The notes beneath the pieces were generated by a model. It made no database searches. It saw only the letters and a list, made by a program, of their open reading frames with translations, and was not told the DNA's origin. Shown piece after piece: positions 30,636-36,543 of a stretch of 36,543 nucleotides of DNA. The stretch is from the NCBI GenBank assembly GCA_964610985.1, contig CAZSZJ010000012.1, forward strand, positions 1-36,543, given 5' to 3'. This DNA is from JARIHD01 sp964610985. Its GTDB lineage: Bacteria > Patescibacteriota > Saccharimonadia > Saccharimonadales > UBA4665. The translations under genes and the position numbers were made by a program. How positions within the stretch are numbered: position 1 is the first letter of the stretch; every line of letters begins with the position of its first letter.

Positions 30636-30664
30636 ATAATAGCATAAGCTTTATATTATGTCAA
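30636..30664 (-). promoter_or_regulatory. near-consensus promoter of the small unit
   Basis: TTGACA (30659-30664), 17 nt ending TGC, TATTAT (30636-30641): full -35, extended -10 with one mismatch. Transcription should start near 30629. Confidence 0.8.
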
Positions 30665-30682
30665 TAAGATGATCGTAACTAT

Positions 30683-31774
30683 TTAGGCTACGTGGGCGAC
30701 ATTTACCTCTAGATAAGCTTCGATAAGCGCATTAAGATCGCCGTCGAGCACACCTTCGGTGTCGCTCGTTTCATACCGCGTACGCAGATCCTTAACTTGT
30801 TTATAAGGATGCAAAACATAACTACGGATCTGATTACCCCACTCTGCCGATTGGTTCGGACCTTTTAGTTCCCCGACCTTCTCTTTATGCTGCTCCATTT
30901 GCAACCGAATCAGCCGCGAGCGCAAAATAGTCAATGCCATCTCTTTGTTTTGCAATTGGCTGCGCTCATTTTGAATAGCGACACTAATGCCGGTGGGAAT
31001 ATGCGTCACCCGGACCGCAGAGTCAGTAGTATTAACCGACTGTCCGCCATGCCCGCCAGCACGGTACACATCAATGCGCAAGTCTTTTTCGTCTATAGAT
31101 AATACGTCAGGCTGATCTATTTTTGGCATTATATCTACTTTAGCAAAGCTGGTTTGCCGCAGATTATCAGAATTAAAAGGACTCAGGCGCACCAAACGGT
31201 GTACGCCGTGCTCGCCCTTTAATTTGCCGTAGGCAAAGTTGCCGGAAATTTCGATCGTTACGCTTTTAATGCCCGCTTCATCACCTACCGACTCATCTAT
31301 AGTAGTCACTTTATAGTCATTCTTTTCGGCCCACCGAATATACATGCGCAGCAGCATACCCGCCCAATCCTGGGCATCCGTGCCGCCTGCTCCAGCGTAG
31401 ATGGCCAGAATCGCATCGTGGTCGTCGTACGGCCCCGCCAGCTTGAGTTGATCTTTGAGACTCGCAAAACGCTGCTCCAGCAACGCAGCCTGAGTCGAAA
31501 GCTCTTTTACAAGCGTCTCGTCGCCAAGACCAGCGAGCTCGGTTGCTTCATATATATCTTTTTGCAGTTGCAGCCAAGGCTCTAGTCGTGTTTTGAGGCG
31601 GGCTTCTTCCTTGCTGACCCCTTGTGCGGCCGCACTGTCAGACCAAAAATCAGGTTCAAGTATTTGAGCTTGCAACTGACCTAGCCTACCCTGCAAATCA
31701 TCAAGCTCAAGCGTCGTCCAAGCACCCTGCAGCGCCTGCTGAAGCTGGTGGAGGGTTTTTTGTATTTGATCCAT
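30683..31774 (-). CDS. prfB: peptide chain release factor 2
   Basis: 363 aa, recognises UAA and UGA. The stop-codon recognition motif SPF (LVRLSPFNSDNLRQTSF) and the GGQ peptidyl-hydrolysis motif (AGGHGGQSVNTTDSAVR) are present, and the N-terminal helices are complete. Many bacteria need a programmed +1 frameshift after about 25 codons. Here the same region (TTLELDDLQGRL) is read in one frame, so there is no autoregulatory frameshift. The ATG at 31774 is 7 nt after TATACT, leaderless. The prfB-ftsE-ftsX order is common in Gram-positive bacteria. Confidence 0.97.
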   Translation of the reverse strand: MDQIQKTLHQLQQALQGAWTTLELDDLQGRLGQLQAQILEPDFWSDSAAAQGVSKEEARLKTRLEPWLQLQKDIYEATELAGLGDETLVKELSTQAALLEQRFASLKDQLKLAGPYDDHDAILAIYAGAGGTDAQDWAGMLLRMYIRWAEKNDYKVTTIDESVGDEAGIKSVTIEISGNFAYGKLKGEHGVHRLVRLSPFNSDNLRQTSFAKVDIMPKIDQPDVLSIDEKDLRIDVYRAGGHGGQSVNTTDSAVRVTHIPTGISVAIQNERSQLQNKEMALTILRSRLIRLQMEQHKEKVGELKGPNQSAEWGNQIRSYVLHPYKQVKDLRTRYETSDTEGVLDGDLNALIEAYLEVNVAHVA

Positions 31775-31781
31775 CTCATAT

Positions 31782-31787
31782 AGTATA
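31782..31787 (-). promoter_or_regulatory. -10 box of prfB, leaderless type
   Basis: TATACT on the minus strand, 7 nt before the ATG at 31774. No ribosome-binding site and no good -35. Confidence 0.55.
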
Positions 31788-31818
31788 CAACTTTCAGAAA
31801 TTTAGGCGACAAATATAC

Positions 31819-31847
31819 TTGCATAAATCGCACAATTGTGCTAATGT
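31819..31847 (+). promoter_or_regulatory. TGCTAATGT-class promoter of the Thr/Pro-rich surface protein
   Basis: TTGCAT (31819-31824), 17 nt ending TGC, TAATGT (31842-31847). Within the spacer is the 12-bp palindrome GCACAATTGTGC. The ATG at 31854 is 6 nt after the -10 box, hence leaderless. An inverted copy of TGCTAATGT follows at 31860-31868. Confidence 0.7.
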
Positions 31848-31853
31848 ATGATC

Positions 31854-33521
31854 ATGAACACATTAGCATCAATCTCACCCGACCAGCACCGACCCTTGCA
31901 CCCTGCTGATCAGCAAGCCGCACCGCTCAACACTACTGAGCAGGACGCATTCAACCAAATTACCGAAAACTTCAGCACCCCTGTTGAGAATACGCCTATT
32001 GCGCCACAACTTGGCGAATTCGCTCCTGTAGCCGACCCAGATATGCGTGGCCTGAGCGCACGACTTGGCACTGCCGTTAATCGCGCCAAGCTAGGCGTAA
32101 GCGCCCTTGGCGAGAAGCTGCGCCGTGAAAAGTCTGCTAATAATGCCAATCCTGAACGAAGCACGAAAATGCGTAAGGCTCTCGTAGCCGGTGCCGTAGC
32201 AGTTGTCGCCACCGTTTACCTCGGCGGAAAGGCCTACGCAGGCACTAAAGGTATCGAGGCCAGCTCAATGGATGACCTTATGCAACCCGACATGCTTGGT
32301 GGTGGCCACGCAGCCGGTGAAAGTATTGAAGCATTTAGTGGCAACCACGCTCCAAGTGGTGCCCACACCCAAAGCGGCCTTGAAGGCTTTACACCATGGG
32401 AAGCTGCTCCAACTGATGATACGGTCGGTACCCCAAAGCCTACTCCTACCCCCGGCACGCATTTCCCGATCAGTATCTCTCCGTTTGAAACAGAACAGCC
32501 AGCTAATCCCAATACTCAGACCCCGCCAGTTACCCCAAGCACACCCGTGAACCCAAACAACAACATCAATGTTCAGGTTCCTAAAGACCCTAGCGCAGTT
32601 CTTGGCAAAACCTGGGAAATGCCTCACTACAATGGACCAGAAGACGCACTTGGCACCAAGATGGAAGGCTACCTAAAGAATGCCTTCGAAGCCAACAACA
32701 TCGACCCCAAGACCATGACTCCTGCCGAGAAGCAGGCCGTTATTGACGCGTTCATCAAAGAAAACAACATCACAGACACTCACAACATGCACACCGGCAC
32801 CTACAAATCAGAAGCAACCGGCAACAAGATTACCGAAGTTATCAAAGAACATCTTACCAAAGAAGCCGAAGCCAAAAAGACCGCCGCAGAAAAGGCAGCC
32901 CAGGCAGCGGCAGAACTCGCCAAGACCAATGTTACCCCCGAAGAAGCTACTAAGCTCGGCCTGGATGTTACCAAGCTCCCTAAAGAGCTCAACTTGAACG
33001 TCAACGTTAAGCATGGTGATGGCTTATACAACATCCTTGACCGTCAGGAAGGCGCAGTCAAACTTACACCCGAACAACAGCAAGAGGTTGTACAACTTCT
33101 TAATAGCGACAAGGTGCGCACCTCCCTAGTCAAATTTGCTCCTGAATCATTCTATGACTACGAGTATCCTGCCGACTATTCAGATAAAAATCTGGCTGGT
33201 ACACACGAACTTCGCTTGAAGTACAATGATGGTCACTTACTGACTGCCGAGAAGCAGAAGTTAGTGGATGCCATGTACAAGCATATCATCGAAGAAATGG
33301 AAAAAGACCAGAAGAAAGGTACAGGATCTACGGCTACAACAACCACTCCTCCGGCTACAACACCAAGTACACCAAATAGCACCCCGGCTACGCCAACCAA
33401 GCCGAGTACTCCATCGAGTACTCCGGTCACGCCCAGCAGCACACCTAAGCCGTCTACGCCACCATCTTCTACAACGCCTAGCCCTTCAGTTTCTCTACCC
33501 CTTCCCACCAGAGGAGCCTAA
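31854..33521 (+). CDS. large Thr/Pro-rich membrane-anchored surface protein
   Basis: 555 aa. About 108 cytosolic residues are followed by one membrane helix (about 109-125, ALVAGAVAVVATVYLGG). Outside are a Pro/Thr/Asn-rich linker, a helical segment with coiled-coil character (AEAKKTAAEKAAQAAAELAK), and a domain opening VNVKHGDGLYNIL, which has the look of a LysM-like motif although short. A long Thr/Ser/Pro tail ends PLPTRGA; there is no LPxTG sorting signal. The ORF can start at 31848, but that ATG touches the -10 box. It is probably a cell-surface or adhesion protein of a host-associated CPR bacterium; the function is inferred. Confidence 0.75.
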   Translation: MNTLASISPDQHRPLHPADQQAAPLNTTEQDAFNQITENFSTPVENTPIAPQLGEFAPVADPDMRGLSARLGTAVNRAKLGVSALGEKLRREKSANNANPERSTKMRKALVAGAVAVVATVYLGGKAYAGTKGIEASSMDDLMQPDMLGGGHAAGESIEAFSGNHAPSGAHTQSGLEGFTPWEAAPTDDTVGTPKPTPTPGTHFPISISPFETEQPANPNTQTPPVTPSTPVNPNNNINVQVPKDPSAVLGKTWEMPHYNGPEDALGTKMEGYLKNAFEANNIDPKTMTPAEKQAVIDAFIKENNITDTHNMHTGTYKSEATGNKITEVIKEHLTKEAEAKKTAAEKAAQAAAELAKTNVTPEEATKLGLDVTKLPKELNLNVNVKHGDGLYNILDRQEGAVKLTPEQQQEVVQLLNSDKVRTSLVKFAPESFYDYEYPADYSDKNLAGTHELRLKYNDGHLLTAEKQKLVDAMYKHIIEEMEKDQKKGTGSTATTTTPPATTPSTPNSTPATPTKPSTPSSTPVTPSSTPKPSTPPSSTTPSPSVSLPLPTRGA

Positions 33522-33540
33522 TGACAGTAGGCCGTTCTAG

Positions 33541-33595
33541 GAATACGTCAAGTAAAAAGAGCCGCATAATGCGGCTCTTTTTACTTGACGTATTC
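33541..33595. terminator. long bidirectional terminator between convergent genes
   Basis: A perfect 26-bp stem (33541-33566 with 33570-33595) with a 3-nt TAA loop. Inside are AAAAAGAGCCGC and GCGGCTCTTTTT, a terminator in both directions, for the surface protein gene and for the M16 peptidase gene. The remaining outer stem is much longer than usual. Confidence 0.8.
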
Positions 33596-33600
33596 GCGGG

Positions 33601-34899
33601 CTATTTCTCTTTATTTTCCCAGAGCGGGGATATTTGAGAATGTAGGCTGTCGGCATAGGCTTTTTCGCAGTTGCTGAGCACGCCGATTCCCCAGGTTGCG
33701 TCCTGAAACATGGCGCGGGAGATGTCGACAATGGCGGGCTTGGTTACAGCTTTGATGCGCTTGGGTACCTGATAGTAGTCTTCAATTACCTCATCGAAGA
33801 AATAGCGTCCGCTGTAGCCAGCCGCGGTACCGCTGACCGTCTGTGCGCTGCGTTGAAATCGTCCGAGGCTGTAGGCCTTTGCCGCTTCAATGTCCTCTGC
33901 TGCAATTTCGCCGCGGAAGACTTTTTCGAGTTCGGATATCATGATATCAAAGAGTGCTGGAGCATTCTTTTGTGAAACTTGCGCGCCGAACCACCAATTG
34001 CTTGCTAGTTTGGTCTGGCCAAAACCGGAGCTCATGCTGTAGACCAGGCCACGTTCGCGGGCTGTGCCCAGGATTTTTGAATACAGGGTTTCGGTGAGCA
34101 TGGTATTGACTAGGCCGAGCGCGTCGGTTTCGTCGTCTTCGATGCGGCGGTCCATAAAGCTATCGACATAGAAATAAACGTTTTTGACTGTCTTGTTACG
34201 GATAAAGAGCGGTTTGTCGAGCGTTTTTGGGCGCTCATTTGGCAGTGCTAAGCGGCCGGTCCCCTTTGGCAACGCAAAGGCTTCGAGCGTTTCGACGATA
34301 GCTTCATGGCGCTTGGGTGTAATATTGCCTGCAATAATAAAGCGCATGTTGCGAGTGGTGTGCGTGTGTTTGTAGTGTTCGCGGACGTCATTTAGTTTGA
34401 CGTTTTTCATGAGCTTGAGGCGCTGTTGGTCGGTCTTTGACATAAAGCCATATTCTTTGCGTAGCGCGAGACTGAGGTGACGGAAGTGGTTGTTGGAGCG
34501 TGCGGTGAGCTCTTCGTGGACGTTACCGTATTCAGCGTCGAATTCGTCCTGCAGGAACAGTGGCTTGGCAATGGCTAGCATCATGAGGTCAAGAATGCGA
34601 TCCCACTCAAAGTCGGCGCATTCGGCTTCGTAGGTGATGTCATACACCCCTGTTGAGGCATTACTATATGCACCGTTTTGTTCGATGGCGGCTTGGAAAT
34701 CGCGGGCTTTTTTGAACTTTTCATTTGCTCCGAGCAGGATGTGCTCCATGAGGTGTGGTGTTTCCCACTTTTTCTCACTGACTAGATATTCGCCAGCCCG
34801 AAAATTGAGCTCGAAGCCCATAACCGTAGCATCGGGAATGTGAATCAGAAGGCCCTTGGCTCCGTTTTTGAGGGTAATTTCGATAACTGTGTGTTTCAT
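33601..34899 (-). CDS. M16-family zinc metallopeptidase
   Basis: 432 aa. The inverted zinc motif H49-x-x-E52-H53 (TPHLMEHILL) and the third ligand Glu (E123-x6-E130 in EYGNVHEEL) are present, so it should be active. It is one half-pitrilysin unit with two M16 domains, like YmxG/PqqL-type processing peptidases. No signal peptide is seen, so it is probably cytosolic. The ATG at 34899 has an AGGAGG 15 nt upstream, longer than normal; an in-frame TGA rules out an earlier start. It is 30 nt after secA in the same direction. Confidence 0.92.
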   Translation of the reverse strand: MKHTVIEITLKNGAKGLLIHIPDATVMGFELNFRAGEYLVSEKKWETPHLMEHILLGANEKFKKARDFQAAIEQNGAYSNASTGVYDITYEAECADFEWDRILDLMMLAIAKPLFLQDEFDAEYGNVHEELTARSNNHFRHLSLALRKEYGFMSKTDQQRLKLMKNVKLNDVREHYKHTHTTRNMRFIIAGNITPKRHEAIVETLEAFALPKGTGRLALPNERPKTLDKPLFIRNKTVKNVYFYVDSFMDRRIEDDETDALGLVNTMLTETLYSKILGTARERGLVYSMSSGFGQTKLASNWWFGAQVSQKNAPALFDIMISELEKVFRGEIAAEDIEAAKAYSLGRFQRSAQTVSGTAAGYSGRYFFDEVIEDYYQVPKRIKAVTKPAIVDISRAMFQDATWGIGVLSNCEKAYADSLHSQISPLWENKEK

Positions 34900-34929
34900 G
34901 CTTTTGGTTCAGCGCCTCCTAAGGGCGGT

Positions 34930-36543
34930 CTATTTCTTTTTACGGCCTTTGGATTTGCGCTGGCGCTCCGCTTTGCGGGCTTTTTTGCGGTTTGTTGGCT
35001 GCAGTTTTTTGGGTTTGGCAGCCTGCTTGGCAGCAAAATCTGCCGCGGTAAATTCGTCGTCTGCTTCCGATATCTTGTCGATATTACTAACAGATGACCG
35101 CGCAGCGCGAGTCAGGTCGGTTTCGATTGGGTCGTCGAGGTCACTCGGGTCGATTGGTTCGGCATGGAAGAGTGCGCGCGTGATCTCATGACGCAAGGTG
35201 CTCTGCATTTCTTCGAAGAGGCGTTGACCTTGTTTGCGATATTCGACAAGTGGATCGCGCTGACCAACGCTCATCCAGTGAATGCCTTCGCGGAGGTGGT
35301 CCATGTTTTCGAGATGCTGCATCCAGAGGTTATCGAGGATTTGGAGATATAAATCGTGCTCGACACGTCGCATGATCTCGGGCGTGAAAGCGGATTCGCG
35401 ACCCTGGTACAATTCTCTAGCCGCCGTTAATAACACTTTGCCGAATTTGTCGGCAGGCGTATCAAATAGACGGTCAAGTGTGGCTTCGTCGAACGGAAAC
35501 GAATGGCGCACCAGATTTTCGAAGTCGTCGGTCATGAGTTTGGGCGAGTGCGTCAGCGCTTTTGCCTCTTCTTCGATGAAAATTTGGATGCGCTTGCTGA
35601 TGTCTCCGCTTCTCAGAATCTCTTTGCGCATGGCATAGGTGGCACGGCGATGGCGGTTCATGACGTCGTCGTATTTAACGACGTTTTTGCGCTGGTCAAA
35701 GTGGAAGCCCTCGACTTTCTTTTGGGCGTTTTCGAGGCTCTTGGATATAAGGCGGTTTTCGATGGGCGTTTCGTCGTCGACGCTCAATTTTGCCATGAGG
35801 CCACCGATACGGTCACCGCCGAAGATGCGCATGAGGTCGTCTTCGGTACTTACAAAGAATTGCGTAACACCAGGGTCACCCTGGCGACCGGCACGACCAC
35901 GGAGCTGGTTGTCGATGCGACGCGATTCGTGGCGTTCGCTGCCCAGTACAAATAGACCGCCGAGTTCTTTGACGCCTTCGCCAAGCACGATGTCCGTACC
36001 GCGGCCGGCGATGTTGGTGGCCAGAGTTACGGCGCCCTTCTCCCCTGCCTTGGCAACAATATTGGCCTCGCGTTCGTTATTTTTGGCGTTAAGGATTTGG
36101 TGCGGGATGTTTGCTTTCGTCAGCAAATGAGCGAGTAATTCGTTCTTTTCGATGGAAACAGTACCGATAAGTACGGGCTGACCCTTGGCATGCAACATGG
36201 CTACTTCATTGATGATAGCCTTAAATTTGCCGGCCTCACTCTTGTAAATACGGTCGCTGCGATCATCGCGGACGACTTTGCGATTGGCGGGCACCTCTAC
36301 AACATCGAGCTTGTAGATCATATGGAACTCTTCGGCTTCGGTTAAAGCCGTACCAGTCATACCAGAGAGTTTGTCGTACAAGCGGAAGTAGTTCTGGAAT
36401 GAAATAGTGGCCAGGGTCATGGATTCTTGCTGAACTTCGACGCCTTCTTTGGCTTCGATGGCCTGGTGCAAACCTTCGTTGTAGCGCCGCCCGGCCAGCA
36501 AACGACCGGTAAATTCGTCGACGATGACGATTTCGCCGTCATT
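34930..36543 (-). CDS. secA: protein translocase ATPase SecA (3' part, 5' end beyond window)
   Basis: SecA drives proteins through SecYEG. The frame is open at the window edge, and the first visible residues (IVIVDEFTGRLLAGRRYNEGLHQAIEAKEGV) are the well-known region after NBD1. Then come MTGTALTEAEEFHMIY, TNIAGRGTDIVLGEGV, ESRRIDNQLRGRAGRQGDPG, the scaffold and wing domains, and the C-terminal helices. The tail ends basic (KAERQRKSKGRKKK) and lacks the CxCx8CH zinc motif that binds SecB in proteobacteria. About 537 codons are seen; roughly the first 300 are outside. Confidence 0.97.
   Translation of the reverse strand, partial: NDGEIVIVDEFTGRLLAGRRYNEGLHQAIEAKEGVEVQQESMTLATISFQNYFRLYDKLSGMTGTALTEAEEFHMIYKLDVVEVPANRKVVRDDRSDRIYKSEAGKFKAIINEVAMLHAKGQPVLIGTVSIEKNELLAHLLTKANIPHQILNAKNNEREANIVAKAGEKGAVTLATNIAGRGTDIVLGEGVKELGGLFVLGSERHESRRIDNQLRGRAGRQGDPGVTQFFVSTEDDLMRIFGGDRIGGLMAKLSVDDETPIENRLISKSLENAQKKVEGFHFDQRKNVVKYDDVMNRHRRATYAMRKEILRSGDISKRIQIFIEEEAKALTHSPKLMTDDFENLVRHSFPFDEATLDRLFDTPADKFGKVLLTAARELYQGRESAFTPEIMRRVEHDLYLQILDNLWMQHLENMDHLREGIHWMSVGQRDPLVEYRKQGQRLFEEMQSTLRHEITRALFHAEPIDPSDLDDPIETDLTRAARSSVSNIDKISEADDEFTAADFAAKQAAKPKKLQPTNRKKARKAERQRKSKGRKKK

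Noticed and set aside
33233..33508. Gly/Val-rich minus-strand ORF
   Set aside because: It is the complement of the Thr/Pro repeat tail of the surface protein, no promoter or ribosome-binding site.
33492..33521. LPxTG sorting signal at the end of the surface protein
   Set aside because: The tail PLPTRGA lacks the Thr-Gly order and there is no following hydrophobic segment or basic end.
1..36543. CRISPR array, tRNA or rRNA genes, insertion sequences
   Set aside because: No regular repeats with spacers, no TPsiC-like GGTTCRA motif in a cloverleaf context, no transposase ORF.

Overview
The window looks like chromosomal DNA of a Candidate Phyla Radiation bacterium, most likely a Saccharibacterium (TM7). 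This is inferred from gene content, compact spacing, short proteins and roughly 50% GC, not from a marker search. UGA is used as a normal stop (for example the Nudix gene ending at 11030) and an intact RF2 gene is present, which argues against the UGA-glycine lineages Gracilibacteria and Absconditabacteria. I see no insertion sequence, prophage, CRISPR array, tRNA or rRNA. This is core chromosome with several lineage-specific genes.

Layout. 1-3014: a secreted small protein, radC and two unknown genes. 3064-7390 (minus): a CarS-like membrane enzyme with a PHP phosphoesterase, a small PH-like protein, a PIF1 helicase with an HRDC-like tail, and an unknown membrane protein. 7438-10352 (minus): a DUF4868 (KwaB-like) protein, an unknown 426-aa protein and a DUF1761 membrane protein. 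10443-14184: a Nudix hydrolase, a NYN-domain protein, a lipoprotein, and glycyl-tRNA synthetase with an RBBP9-like hydrolase. 14331-15235 (plus): a possible 62-aa ORF and a putative 2OG-Fe(II) oxygenase. 15248-17054 (minus): a kinase-like protein and a receiver, both lacking their phospho-site residue, joined to recO. 17132-20741 (minus): an anchored lipoprotein-like protein, a methyltransferase, xseB, xseA and a flippase-like membrane protein. 20832-22305 (plus): a Trm11-like methyltransferase and rpmA. 22423-25781 (minus): a low-complexity protein, a CheY-like receiver and pyrG. 25980-31774 (minus): ctpA, a PcsB/CwlO-like CHAP hydrolase, ftsX, ftsE, an unannotated 36-aa ORF and prfB, a division and wall-remodelling cluster. 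31854-36543: a large Thr/Pro-rich surface protein, an M16 peptidase and the 3' part of secA.

The most striking regional signal is in the promoters. About a dozen genes have a sigma70-like -10 box only 6-9 nt before the start codon, so their mRNAs should be leaderless. Three other promoters, for the CHAP hydrolase, the Thr/Pro surface protein and the low-complexity protein, share the exact 9-mer TGCTAATGT, each with a TTG-type -35 box at 17-nt spacing. They look like a co-regulated cell-envelope set. Two further elements are unexplained: a 111-bp long-stem element at 28523-28633, and an independent small transcription unit at 30402-30664 with a consensus promoter, a 36-aa ORF and a terminator.
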